In this document: piece by piece, positions 25,828 to 37,876 of the stretch | How positions within the stretch are numbered: position 1 is the first letter of the stretch | Layout of the letters: each line of letters starts with the position of its first letter | Assembly: GCF_030411955.1 (NCBI RefSeq) | Contig: NZ_JASNRA010000001.1 | Location: 186,001-250,000, forward strand | DNA length: 64,000 nucleotides | Direction: 5' to 3' | DNA from: Massilia sp. YIM B02443 | Lineage (GTDB): Bacteria; Pseudomonadota; Gammaproteobacteria; Burkholderiales; Burkholderiaceae_D | The notes under the pieces: generated by a model | What the model was told of the DNA's origin: nothing | The model's input: only the letters and a program-made list of their open reading frames with translations | The model's database searches: none | Program-made: the position numbers and the translations under genes

Positions 25828-27339
25828 ATGCAGAATAAACCAATCAAGGACATCGTCATCGTCGGCGGCGGCACCGCCGGCTGGATGACGGCGGCGGCGC
25901 TGAGCAGCATGCTCAATGGCCGCTTCAACATCAAGCTGGTCGAATCCGATGAGATCGGCATCGTCGGCGTGGGCGAAGCGACGATTCCGATGATCCAGCG
26001 CTTCAACCGCGTGGTTGGCATCGACGAGAACGAATTCATGCGCGAGACGCAGGGCAGCTTCAAGCTCGGCATCGAGTTCGTCAACTGGGGCAGGATCGGC
26101 GAGCGCTACATGCACGGCTTCGGCCGCGTCGGCCAGGACCTGGCCACGGTGCCGTTCGAGGGCTACTGGCAAAAGATGCGCGCGCTGGGCAAGGCGGCGC
26201 CGCTGGGAGAGTATTCGATCACGCGCATGGCGGCCAAGGCCGGCAAGTTCATGCCGCCGTCGAACGAGGTCAAGAATTCGCCGCTGGGCGATATCGCCTA
26301 TGCCTACCACTTCGACGCCAGCCTGTATGCGAAGTATTTGCGCAAGCTGTCCGAAGCGCGTGGCGTGACCCGCATCGAAGGGAAAATTACGCGCGCCACC
26401 CGGCGAGAGCCGGACGGCTTCATCGACGCGGTCGAGCTGGAAAACGGCCAGCGCGTCGAAGGCGAACTGTTCATCGACTGCTCGGGCTTCCGTGGTTTGC
26501 TGATCGAGCAGGCCCTGGAAACCGGCTACGAAGACTGGACGCACTGGTTGCCGGCCGACCGCGCCCTCGCCGTGCCGTGCGAATCGGCGCCGGCAATCAC
26601 GCCCTACACCCGCGCCACCGCCCACCAATCCGGCTGGCAATGGCGCATTCCGCTGCAGCACCGCACCGGCAATGGCCACGTGTACTGCAGCCGCTTCATC
26701 AGCGACGACGAGGCGGCGGCGACGCTGTTGTCCAACCTGGACGGCCAGGCGCTGGCCGATCCGCGCCTGATCAAGTTCCAGACCGGGATGCGCAAGCAAG
26801 CCTGGAACCGCAACGTCGTGGCGATCGGGCTGTCGAGCGGCTTCCTCGAGCCGCTGGAGTCGACTAGCATCCACCTGATCCAGTCGGGCATCGCGCGCCT
26901 TGTCGAGCTGTTCCCGGACACACGCTTCAGCGCTGCCGACCGCGACGAGTACAACCGCCAGTCACGCTTCGAATACGAGCGCGTGCGCGATTTCATCATC
27001 CTGCACTACCACCTGAACCAGCGCACCGATTCGGCTTACTGGCTTGAATGCGCCAACATGGCGATTCCGGAAACGCTGCAGCGCAAGATGGCGCAGTACC
27101 GGTCGCGCGGACGGGTGATCCGCGACAACAACGAGCTGTTCTCGGAAGTGGGCTGGCTGCAGGTGTTCGAAGGACAGAACATGGCGCAGGATGGCTACCA
27201 TCCGCTGGCCGACACGCAGGGCGAGGCCGACATCGCCGATTATCTGGAAAGCGTGCGCGGCGTGATCGCCAAGTGCATCGACGTGATGCCGACGCATGAT
27301 CAGTACATCGCCAAGCACTGCGCGGCGCGCAGGATGTAA
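25828..27339 (+). CDS. Flavin-dependent tryptophan-halogenase family protein
   Basis: The 503-residue protein has all hallmarks of the family: FAD-binding GGGTAG (13-18), GVGEATIP, the catalytic lysine K79 (FKLGIEFVNW), the halogenase signature WQWRIP (270-275) and the active-site Glu in FLEPLESTS (E344). The family uses FADH2, oxygen and halide to make hypohalous acid, which is guided to an aromatic substrate through the Lys. All catalytic residues are intact, so activity is plausible. Members beside TonB-dependent receptors are known, including a brominating enzyme from Brevundimonas, but their natural substrates are unclear. It sits between two TonB receptors, with GGGGA as ribosome-binding site. 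Confidence 0.88.
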   Translation: MQNKPIKDIVIVGGGTAGWMTAAALSSMLNGRFNIKLVESDEIGIVGVGEATIPMIQRFNRVVGIDENEFMRETQGSFKLGIEFVNWGRIGERYMHGFGRVGQDLATVPFEGYWQKMRALGKAAPLGEYSITRMAAKAGKFMPPSNEVKNSPLGDIAYAYHFDASLYAKYLRKLSEARGVTRIEGKITRATRREPDGFIDAVELENGQRVEGELFIDCSGFRGLLIEQALETGYEDWTHWLPADRALAVPCESAPAITPYTRATAHQSGWQWRIPLQHRTGNGHVYCSRFISDDEAAATLLSNLDGQALADPRLIKFQTGMRKQAWNRNVVAIGLSSGFLEPLESTSIHLIQSGIARLVELFPDTRFSAADRDEYNRQSRFEYERVRDFIILHYHLNQRTDSAYWLECANMAIPETLQRKMAQYRSRGRVIRDNNELFSEVGWLQVFEGQNMAQDGYHPLADTQGEADIADYLESVRGVIAKCIDVMPTHDQYIAKHCAARRM

Positions 27340-27375
27340 TTGCCGACAGCACGATCTAACAATCGTGGAATACCG

Positions 27376-27400
27376 AAGGCCGCATCAAGCGGCCTTTTTT
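27376..27400 (+). terminator. Terminator after the halogenase-like gene
   Basis: AAGGCCGC (376-383) and GCGGCCTT (389-396) form an eight-pair stem with a five-base loop, followed by a T run. It isolates the halogenase transcript from receptor 2. Confidence 0.85.
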
Positions 27401-27546
27401 GCGTCCGGGATTTCTGGTACCGCCACTTTCTATCCGCGTAGTAAGTTTACAGGTATTGATTTTGGTTATGAAGGTTTTACTACACAACACGCACCATGAT
27501 GGTGCAATTGAACAAATACTGCACATTAATAAGGCATATGTAGCCC

Positions 27547-27578
27547 GACTACAAAACGGTAAAACCTGAGCTGTAGTC
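27547..27578. promoter_or_regulatory. GACTACA ... TGTAGTC inverted pair
   Basis: GACTACA (27547-27553) is repeated in inverted form as TGTAGTC (27572-27578), with an 18-base spacer. GACTACAAAACG (27547-27558) is identical to 32529-32540 before the MFS transporter gene. It may be a regulator-binding site shared by the alpha-glucan genes. Confidence 0.4.
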
Positions 27579-27666
27579 CAAATGCAACGCCGCCACCCTT
27601 GTTTTACGGTGTGATCGTAAAAAACATGCCATTATCGCTACTGCAATCGACTCCCGTTGACAGTGC

Positions 27667-27684
27667 ATCTAGTTTTAATACAGA
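27667..27684 (+). promoter_or_regulatory. Conserved element upstream of TonB receptor 2
   Basis: ATCTAGTTTTAATACAGA differs by one base from the copy at 22725-22742 before receptor 1. A TTGACA (27657-27662) lies just upstream, but its spacing to any good -10 hexamer is too short for a standard sigma-70 promoter. Confidence 0.5.
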
Positions 27685-27784
27685 ATCGCGGCCGACATGC
27701 CAATTTGTCTAGAGCCGCAGGGTGCAGCTCTAAGCCAAGCGAATAACTGCTTGCGGGAAATTACATCGTTCTGAGGGGACACCT

Positions 27785-30445
27785 ATGAAACACTTCGCTA
27801 CCAAGCGTGCCGCATTCCAGCTGAGCCCAGTGGCGGCCGGCTGCGCCATCTTCGCCACCATCCTGGCCGGCAGCGCCCATGCGCAGACCGCGAGCACGGG
27901 CGAAGCCGCCAACCCGAACGCCGATGCGCCGGTCACTACCGTGACCGTGACCGGCATCCGCCGCGCGATCGAAGATGCGATCGCGGTCAAGCGCGAATCG
28001 ACCGGCATCGTCGAAGCGATTTCGTCGGAAGACATCGGCAAGCTGCCGGACGTCTCGATCGCCGAGTCGCTGGCCCGCCTGCCGGGCCTGTCGGCCCAGC
28101 GCGTGAACGGCCAGGCGCAGTCGATCAGCATCCGCGGCACCTCGGGCGACCTGTCGACCGCGCTGCTGAATGGCCGCGAGCAGGTGACCACCAGCTCGGA
28201 CCGCACCGTCGAATACGACCAGTATCCCTCCGAACTGATCAACGCCGTCACCGTGTACAAGACCGGCGACGCCAGCGTGATCGGCCAGGGCCTGTCGGGC
28301 ACGGTCGACCTGCAAACCATCAAGCCGCTGTCGCTGCGCGAGCGCACCGTCACCGTCAACGTGCGCGGCGAAAAGAATTCCAAGGGCGAGATCAGCCCGG
28401 GTTCGCCGGACACCGGCAGCCGCGTCAGCGCGTCCTACATCGACCAGTTCGCCAACCGCACCATCGGTGTCGCGATCGGTTACGCGCGCCAGGACAAGCC
28501 GAACGTCGGCCAGCAGTTCGAAACCTGGGACTGGGTCGACCAGGCCGAAGGTTCGTCGGTCAAGGTGCCGAAGGGCATGAAGTCGATGGCGATCACCGGC
28601 GACCAGGTGCGCGATGGCCTGATGGGCGTGCTCGAGTTCCGTCCGAACCGCAACTTCAGCTCGACCTTCGACGTGTACCACTCGCGCTTCGACCAGGAAG
28701 AAATCCGCCGCGGCATCGAGATGCCGCTGAAGGATGACGGCAGCGTCACCTTCACCAACGGCACCGTGGTGAATGGCACCATGGTCAGTGGCACCGCCAA
28801 CAACGTCAATCCGGTGGTGCGCAACAACCGCATGACGCGCGAAGACAAGCTGACCGCCTTCGGCTGGAACAACCGCTTCAGCTCGGGCGACTGGGTCGGC
28901 ATCGTCGACATCAGCCGCTCCAAGGCCGACCACAAGGAAGAGCTGATCGAGATCAACGCCGGCCTGCCGACGCGCCAGACCCTGGACTTCAGCTACAACG
29001 GCGGCACCATCCCGACCCTGGCTTTGTCCGGCATCTACACCGATCCGGCGCTGCTGCGCATCGGCGGCCAGTTCGACAACGGCTACGTCAACGCGCCGTA
29101 CATGACCGACAAGATGACCTCGGCCCGCGCCAGCATCGAGCGCAAGTTCGACAACGCCTACTTCAGCAGCCTGGAACTGGGCTTCAACGTCTCCAAGCGC
29201 GAAAAGGAAAAAGCGCACCTGGAAACCGGCTTCCAGAAGCTGGGCGACGGCAGCTTCGCCCCTGGCGTGATCAACGGCGCCCAAGGGCTGTACGGCCTGC
29301 AGGACGCCCTGACCTGGGACATCAACGCGGTGCTGGGCTCGAACTTCGGTCCGTACACCCCGGCCGTGCTGGTGCCATGGGGCGCGACCAAGAACTGGTC
29401 GATCGACGAGAAGGTCAAGACCGGCTACGCCAAGCTGAACATTGACACCGAACTGATGGGCATGGCGCTGCGCGGCAACGTCGGCATGCAGGTCATCAAG
29501 ACCGACCAGAGCTCGACCGCGAATACCCTGCGCGCCTGGCCGTTCGCCGACCTGGTGCCGCTGACCGACGGCAAGAAGTACACCGACTACCTGCCGAGCC
29601 TGAACCTGGCGTGGAGCTTGCCTGAACAGCAGTTCATCCGCTTCGGCGCCGGCAAGACCCTGGCGCGCGCCAAGCTGAACCAGCTGAACGCGGCGCTCGA
29701 AGTCGGCCTGACCCAGCAAAGCACCGGCACCCCATGGGGCAACGGCGGCAACGCCCAGCTCGATCCGTGGCGCGCCAAGCAGGTCGATCTGTCGTGGGAA
29801 AAATACTTCGGCAACAAGGGCTACGTCTCGGCCGCTGGTTTCTACAAGGACCTGTCCTCGTACATCTACAGCGTGACCGTGCCGCGTGATTTCTCCGAGT
29901 TCAACCTGCAGGGCGCGACCAGCAATATCGGCACCATGACCCAGCCGATGAACGGCGAGGGCGGCAACCTGAAGGGCCTGGAATTCGCCGCCTCGGTGCC
30001 GCTGGACATGGTCAGCCCGATGCTGGACGGCTTCGGCGTCACCGCCAACGCCTCGTTCACCAACAGCGAGATCTCGATCGTCGACCAGCGCTTCGGCAGC
30101 CTGGCGATCCCGCTGCCGGGCCTGTCCAAGCGCGTGTTCAACGTCACCGCCTACTATGAAAACGACGGTTTCTCGGCCCGTATCAGCCAGCGTTACCGCA
30201 GCGACTTCGTGGGCGAGATCGGCGGCATCGGCGGCGCCACCGAGCTGACCTACGTGAAGGCCGATAAAGTGGTCGACCTGCAGCTGGGCTACGACTTCAA
30301 GGGGATCGAAGGCCTGTCGGTGCTGTTCCAGGTGAACAACCTGACCGACACCGCCTTCCGCAGCTACGCCGGCACCGAAGACCGTCCGCGCGGCTACGCC
30401 AAGTATGGCCGCCAGATGCTGTTCGGCCTGAACTACAAGCTGTAA
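27785..30445 (+). CDS. TonB-dependent receptor, maltodextrin type (2)
   Basis: The 886-residue receptor has a signal peptide cut near AHAQT, a short linker, a plug beginning VTVTGIRRAIEDAIAVKRES with EDIGKLPDVSIAESLARLPGL, and a barrel ending GLNYKL. It is clearly related to receptor 1 across plug and C-terminus but lacks the long Ala/Thr linker and is about 100 residues shorter. The two are therefore old paralogues, not a recent duplication. Ribosome-binding site GAGGGG precedes the ATG. It probably takes up a different chain length or related glucan; ligand unknown. Confidence 0.88.
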   Translation: MKHFATKRAAFQLSPVAAGCAIFATILAGSAHAQTASTGEAANPNADAPVTTVTVTGIRRAIEDAIAVKRESTGIVEAISSEDIGKLPDVSIAESLARLPGLSAQRVNGQAQSISIRGTSGDLSTALLNGREQVTTSSDRTVEYDQYPSELINAVTVYKTGDASVIGQGLSGTVDLQTIKPLSLRERTVTVNVRGEKNSKGEISPGSPDTGSRVSASYIDQFANRTIGVAIGYARQDKPNVGQQFETWDWVDQAEGSSVKVPKGMKSMAITGDQVRDGLMGVLEFRPNRNFSSTFDVYHSRFDQEEIRRGIEMPLKDDGSVTFTNGTVVNGTMVSGTANNVNPVVRNNRMTREDKLTAFGWNNRFSSGDWVGIVDISRSKADHKEELIEINAGLPTRQTLDFSYNGGTIPTLALSGIYTDPALLRIGGQFDNGYVNAPYMTDKMTSARASIERKFDNAYFSSLELGFNVSKREKEKAHLETGFQKLGDGSFAPGVINGAQGLYGLQDALTWDINAVLGSNFGPYTPAVLVPWGATKNWSIDEKVKTGYAKLNIDTELMGMALRGNVGMQVIKTDQSSTANTLRAWPFADLVPLTDGKKYTDYLPSLNLAWSLPEQQFIRFGAGKTLARAKLNQLNAALEVGLTQQSTGTPWGNGGNAQLDPWRAKQVDLSWEKYFGNKGYVSAAGFYKDLSSYIYSVTVPRDFSEFNLQGATSNIGTMTQPMNGEGGNLKGLEFAASVPLDMVSPMLDGFGVTANASFTNSEISIVDQRFGSLAIPLPGLSKRVFNVTAYYENDGFSARISQRYRSDFVGEIGGIGGATELTYVKADKVVDLQLGYDFKGIEGLSVLFQVNNLTDTAFRSYAGTEDRPRGYAKYGRQMLFGLNYKL

Positions 30446-30477
30446 TTTCCGCTGCCGCAGGTGCGGCACTCCCGAAG

Positions 30478-30513
30478 CCCTTGCCCGCAGTAATGCCGGC
30501 AAGGGTTTTCCTT
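30478..30513 (+). terminator. Terminator after TonB receptor 2
   Basis: CCCTTGCC (478-485) pairs with GGCAAGGG (498-505) around a 12-base loop, followed by a T-rich tail (TTTTCCTTTTT). It separates the receptor from the helicase gene. Confidence 0.75.
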
Positions 30514-30633
30514 TTTCAGGAATGCATCGGTTTAACCGGTTTAACGTGGTCGTCCGACCACATTCGGCTACGCCATCAGGGACGACAGCGTAAAATGTCG
30601 CCTTTCGTATTTAATTTAGTGAGCAACTCTTCC

Positions 30634-32478
<1,845 letters not shown>

Positions 32479-32528
32479 TTCCCATGCAGTGGGGTGGATG
32501 GCGTCGCTGTTCACCCTATCTGTTGTTT

Positions 32529-32551
32529 GACTACAAAACGCAATCTTTGCG
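32529..32551. promoter_or_regulatory. GACTACAAAACG box and CGCAA/TTGCG palindrome
   Basis: GACTACAAAACG (32529-32540) repeats the box at 27547-27558. It overlaps CGCAA-TCT-TTGCG (32539-32551). A TGTAGTC follows at 32642-32648. Together they flank the transporter promoter at 32591-32619. Function inferred. Confidence 0.35.
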
Positions 32552-32590
32552 CTGAGTTGTCGTATCGCTCCTACTATGGAGAAGTCACGA

Positions 32591-32619
32591 TTGACACTCA
32601 GAAATCACCATGTTATTTT
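32591..32619 (+). promoter_or_regulatory. Sigma-70 promoter of the MFS transporter gene
   Basis: TTGACA (32591-32596) and TATTTT (32614-32619) are separated by 17 bases, an almost ideal sigma-70 promoter, 135 bases before the transporter start. A short hairpin GCCCGG/CCGGGC (32720-32737) lies in the leader. Confidence 0.65.
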
Positions 32620-32753
32620 GCTACAGATACGCTAGCCGGACTGTAGTCATCGACTGCCGGCGTCGCATCTGATGCAGTACCCGGCAGGCCTCCAGCCCGC
32701 CGCGCATTCACATACAGAAGCCCGGCATGTTCCGGGCCAGATTGGGGACACAC

Positions 32754-34091
32754 ATGGATATGCAAACGGGCGTGCTCAAGCCGCGCCTGTCGTTCTGGCA
32801 GCTGTGGAACATGAGCTTCGGTTTCTTCGGCATCCAGTTCGGCTTCGCCCTCCAGAACGCCAACACCAGCCGCATCTTCGCCACCCTCGGCGCCGATCCC
32901 GATAATCTGTCCCTGTACTGGCTGGCAGCCCCGGTTACGGGCCTGCTTGTGCAGCCGGTCATCGGCTACCTGAGCGACAATACCTGGCACCCGAAATGGG
33001 GCCGCCGCCGTCCGTTCTTCTTCATCGGCGCCTTGCTGGCCGCGATTGCCCTGTTCCTGATGCCCAATTCCAGCGCGCTGTGGATGGCGGTGGCCGTGTT
33101 GTGGATGATGGACGCCGCGATCAACGTGTCGATGGAGCCGTTCCGCGCTTTCGTCGGCGACAAGCTCGATCCGTCGCAGCAGACCGCGGGCTACGCGATG
33201 CAGACCTTCTTCATCGGCTGCGGCGCGGTGATCGCCTCGCTCCTGCCGACCATCTTCGAGAGCATGGGCGTGTCGAATTCGGCTGCCGGCGGCGTGATTC
33301 CCGAGACCGTGCGCTACTCGTTCTACGCCGGCGGCGCGATCTTCTTCCTGGCCGTGTGCTGGACCGTGTTCACCGCCGACGAACTGCCGCCGGCCGACAT
33401 GGAAGCCTTCAACCGCGAGCGCAAGCAATCGCGCGGCCTCGGCGTGGCGCTGAAAGAGATCGTCGGCGGCTTCGGCCAGATGCCGAAGACCATGGTGCAG
33501 CTGGCCTTCGTGCAGTTCTTCACCTGGATCGGCCTGTTCGCGATGTGGATCTACACCGGCACCGCGGTCGCCGACACCATCTACGGCACCCGCGATGCGC
33601 AGTCGCTGGCCTATCAGGAGGCCGGCAACTGGGTCGGCGTGCTGTTCGCCGTGTATGGCGGGGTGTCGGCGCTGGCCGCCTTCCTGCTGCCGGTGTTCGC
33701 GCGCTACACCAGCCGCAAGACCGTGCACGCAGTGTGCCTGGCGATCGGCGGCGCCAGCCTGGCCGGCATCTACCTGGTCGACAGCAAACATGGCCTGATC
33801 CTGCCGTTCATCGGCATCGGCCTGGCCTGGGCCTCGATCCTGACCATGCCGTACGCGATCCTGGCCGGTTCGCTGCCGGCCAAGCGCATGGGCTACTTCA
33901 TGGGCCTGTTCAACTTCTTCGTCGTGATCCCGCAGATCGTCAGCGGCGTGCTGCTGGGGCAGATCAGCGCCCGCGTGTTCGGCGGCCACGCCGTACTGAC
34001 GCTGGTGCTGGGCGGCGTGTGCATGCTGATCGCCGCGCTGCTGACGCTGCGCGTCACCGACAGGGCGGCGCCGGTCAAGGCCGCCATCTGA
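32754..34091 (+). CDS. MFS sugar transporter, maltose/sucrose (SUT/GPH-like) type
   Basis: The 445-residue protein has about 12 membrane segments and the GRRRPFFFIGA loop of SUT/SLC45-type and bacterial maltose MFS carriers, plus LSFWQLWNMSFGFFGIQFGF at the N-terminus. This class moves maltose or other disaccharides inward with protons; the Caulobacter maltose carrier MalY is a model. Its place downstream of receptors and upstream of phosphoglucomutase and alpha-amylase supports inner-membrane maltose/maltodextrin import. The start at 32754 has GGGGA nearby; an ATG at 32727 lies in the hairpin and lacks a site. Confidence 0.85.
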   Translation: MDMQTGVLKPRLSFWQLWNMSFGFFGIQFGFALQNANTSRIFATLGADPDNLSLYWLAAPVTGLLVQPVIGYLSDNTWHPKWGRRRPFFFIGALLAAIALFLMPNSSALWMAVAVLWMMDAAINVSMEPFRAFVGDKLDPSQQTAGYAMQTFFIGCGAVIASLLPTIFESMGVSNSAAGGVIPETVRYSFYAGGAIFFLAVCWTVFTADELPPADMEAFNRERKQSRGLGVALKEIVGGFGQMPKTMVQLAFVQFFTWIGLFAMWIYTGTAVADTIYGTRDAQSLAYQEAGNWVGVLFAVYGGVSALAAFLLPVFARYTSRKTVHAVCLAIGGASLAGIYLVDSKHGLILPFIGIGLAWASILTMPYAILAGSLPAKRMGYFMGLFNFFVVIPQIVSGVLLGQISARVFGGHAVLTLVLGGVCMLIAALLTLRVTDRAAPVKAAI

Positions 34092-34176
34092 ATTCTGGCT
34101 TCACGCCGCGCGACGTCATTTTCGCGGCTGTCGTATCGTAACGTTTTATTAACATATTCCGGGATCGCCGACGCGG

Positions 34177-34274
34177 CCCGCGCAGTGCAGCCCGCGCAGT
34201 GCAGCCCGCGCAGTGCAGCCCGCGCAGTGCAGCCCGCGCAGTGCAGCCCGCGCAGTGCAGCCCGCGCAGTGCAG
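34177..34274 (+). repeat. Seven tandem copies of a 14-bp unit
   Basis: The unit CCCGCGCAGTGCAG repeats seven times without a mismatch (98 bases), ending 37 bases before the phosphoglucomutase start. Perfect identity implies recent slippage and probable copy-number variation between strains. It lies in the likely 5' leader, so length could affect expression of the gene. No spacers exist, so it is not a CRISPR array. Confidence 0.95.
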
Positions 34275-34299
34275 CCTGGAATATGGCAACGTTCACTGA

Positions 34300-35943
<1,644 letters not shown>

Positions 35944-35969
35944 TTTCATCCACCCACACAGGAACCCGC

Positions 35970-37664
35970 ATGAAACTACCCGTCCTTGCCGCCTCCATGC
36001 TGCTCGCCTTCGGCGCCATGTCCTCCGCTCACGCGCAGGCGCCGGCCCCGGCCCCGAACGGCAAGCCGTTCGTCTGGGAGAACGCGACCGTCTACTTCCT
36101 GCTGACGGACCGCTTCAACAACGGCAACCCGGCCAACGACAAGGCATATGGCCGCAAGGACGATGCCGCGAAACTCCGCGGCTTCATGGGCGGCGACATC
36201 GCCGGCGTCACGGCGAAAATCAGGGAAGGGTATTTCAACCACCTGGGCGTGAACGCCATCTGGATGACGCCCGTGATCGAGAACATCCACGGCTCGACCG
36301 ATGAAGGCACCGGCAAGAGCTACGGTTTCCACGGCTACTGGGCCAAGGATTTCACGGCGCTGGACGACGCCTTCGGCACCGAGGACGAGCTGCGCACGCT
36401 GGTCGACACCGCCCACGCGAAAGGCATCCGCATCGTCTTCGACGTGGTGCTGAACCACACCGGCCCTGTCACCGCCCAGGATCCGGTGTGGCCGAAGTCG
36501 TGGGTGCGCACCGGTCCGAAATGCACCTACAAGGATCCGAAGACCACGATGGATTGCACCCTGGTCGACAACCTGCCGGACATCCTGACTGGCAGCAACC
36601 AGAACGTCGAACTGCCGCCGCAACTTGTGGCCAAGTGGAAGAAGGAAGGCCGCTACGAGCGCGAAGTGAAGGAGCTGGACGACTTCTTCAAGCGCACCGG
36701 CTACCCGCGCGCGCCGCGCTACTACCTGATGAAGTGGCACAGCGACTGGGTGCGCAAGTTCGGCATCGACGGCTTCCGCGCCGACACTGTCAAGCACACC
36801 GAGCCGGGCATCTGGAAGGAACTGAAAAAAGAAGCCAGCCTCGCGTACGAAGACTGGAAGCGCGCCAACCCATCCAAGCGCCTGGGCGACCTGCCGTTCT
36901 TCATGACGTCCGAAGTCTACGGCTACGAGATCAAGCACGCGCGCAAATACAGGATAGGCGAGGAGCAGGGCGGCGGCGGCATGACCGTCGACTACCTGGC
37001 GCAGGGCTTCGACAGCATGATCAACTTCAGCCTGCGCAGCGATGCCAGGCAAGGCTACGAAAAGGTGTTCTCGGATTACTCGAACATCCTGCACGGCGAG
37101 ATGAAGGGCTTCTCGGTGCTGAACTACATCAGCTCGCACGACGACGGCAGCCCGTTCGACCCGCTGCGCGAGCGTCCGCTGGAAGCAGCGAATAAACTGC
37201 TGCTGGCGCCGGGTGCGGCCCAGATTTACTATGGCGACGAGACCGCGCGCGTGTTGAAGGTCGACGGCGCCGAAGGCGACGCCACGCTGCGCTCGTTCAT
37301 GAACTGGGACGAGTTGAAGAACAACGCCCAGCGCGGCGCGTACCGCGTGGCCGACATCCACGACCACTGGGCGCGCCTGGGCCGCTTCCGCGCCGCCCAC
37401 CCGGCGGTCGGCGCCGGCGTGCACCAGATGCTGGCGCCAAGCCCCTACACCTTCAAGCGCACCTGGGAAAAGAACGGCGTCAGCGACCGCGTGGTGGTGG
37501 CGCTCGATCTGCCGGCCGGCAAACCGGCGGCGATCTCGGTGCGCGGCGTGTTCAACGACGGCCAGACCGTGCGCGACTGGTACACCGGCAAGAATGCCGT
37601 GGTCAAGGACGGCAAGGTGCAGTTCGAACTGGCCGCGCCGGTGGCGCTGATCGCGCAGGATTGA
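35970..37664 (+). CDS. Secreted alpha-amylase (GH13, MalS-like)
   Basis: The 564-residue protein has a signal peptide ending SSAHAQ and a GH13 catalytic barrel. Strand-1 motif VYFLLTDRFNNGNP, DVVLNHTG, nucleophile D272 (GFRADTVKH), acid E315 (MTSEVYG) and D391 (ISSHDDGS) are present, with a C-terminal beta domain. It resembles the periplasmic alpha-amylase MalS type. It should cut alpha-1,4 bonds in starch or maltodextrin, outside or in the periplasm. It is 26 bases after pgm with AGGA upstream of the ATG, so the two form an operon of one cytoplasmic and one exported enzyme. Confidence 0.9.
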   Translation: MKLPVLAASMLLAFGAMSSAHAQAPAPAPNGKPFVWENATVYFLLTDRFNNGNPANDKAYGRKDDAAKLRGFMGGDIAGVTAKIREGYFNHLGVNAIWMTPVIENIHGSTDEGTGKSYGFHGYWAKDFTALDDAFGTEDELRTLVDTAHAKGIRIVFDVVLNHTGPVTAQDPVWPKSWVRTGPKCTYKDPKTTMDCTLVDNLPDILTGSNQNVELPPQLVAKWKKEGRYEREVKELDDFFKRTGYPRAPRYYLMKWHSDWVRKFGIDGFRADTVKHTEPGIWKELKKEASLAYEDWKRANPSKRLGDLPFFMTSEVYGYEIKHARKYRIGEEQGGGGMTVDYLAQGFDSMINFSLRSDARQGYEKVFSDYSNILHGEMKGFSVLNYISSHDDGSPFDPLRERPLEAANKLLLAPGAAQIYYGDETARVLKVDGAEGDATLRSFMNWDELKNNAQRGAYRVADIHDHWARLGRFRAAHPAVGAGVHQMLAPSPYTFKRTWEKNGVSDRVVVALDLPAGKPAAISVRGVFNDGQTVRDWYTGKNAVVKDGKVQFELAAPVALIAQD

Positions 37665-37682
37665 TCGCCCAAGAGTAACAAG

Positions 37683-37814
37683 TTAGCTGCTCTCAACAGT
37701 AAAACCAGTCATCCTTTTCGCATAATTAACTGCTTCGCGGAATTGATTTACTGGTTTTTCTGTATTTATTGAAAATGCTGTTAAGCTAGCAATAAATTCG
37801 TCGTGTATCGGCAT
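37683..37814 (-). CDS. Possible small AT-rich ORF
   Basis: A 43-residue frame (MPIHDEFIASLTAFSINTEK... ending GFTVESS) fills most of the gap between the amylase and the EAL gene. It is much more AT-rich than the neighbours. The composition looks protein-like, but there is no good ribosome-binding site and no family is recognised, so it may be chance. It is reported because nothing else explains the AT-rich island. Confidence 0.25.
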   Translation of the reverse strand: MPIHDEFIASLTAFSINTEKPVNQFREAVNYAKRMTGFTVESS

Positions 37815-37876
37815 TGCGCACCGCCAGAGTGCGCCGCCGGGATCCCCGGCCCGATGCGACGAGGGGAGAGCGAAAC

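Larger units (their letters stand above)
27340..27784. promoter_or_regulatory. Control region of TonB receptor 2
   Basis: This 445-base AT-rich gap has no convincing gene. From left to right it holds the terminator of the halogenase gene, an ACTACA box (27479-27484), a GACTACA...TGTAGTC inverted pair (27547-27578), a TTTTACG-N7-CGTAAAA palindrome (27602-27622) and the ATCTAGTTTTAATACAGA element (27667-27684). A promoter of its own for receptor 2 is therefore likely. Confidence 0.55.

Noticed and set aside
34177-34274. Possible CRISPR array
   Set aside because: The 14-base units are contiguous with no spacers, so this is a simple tandem repeat.
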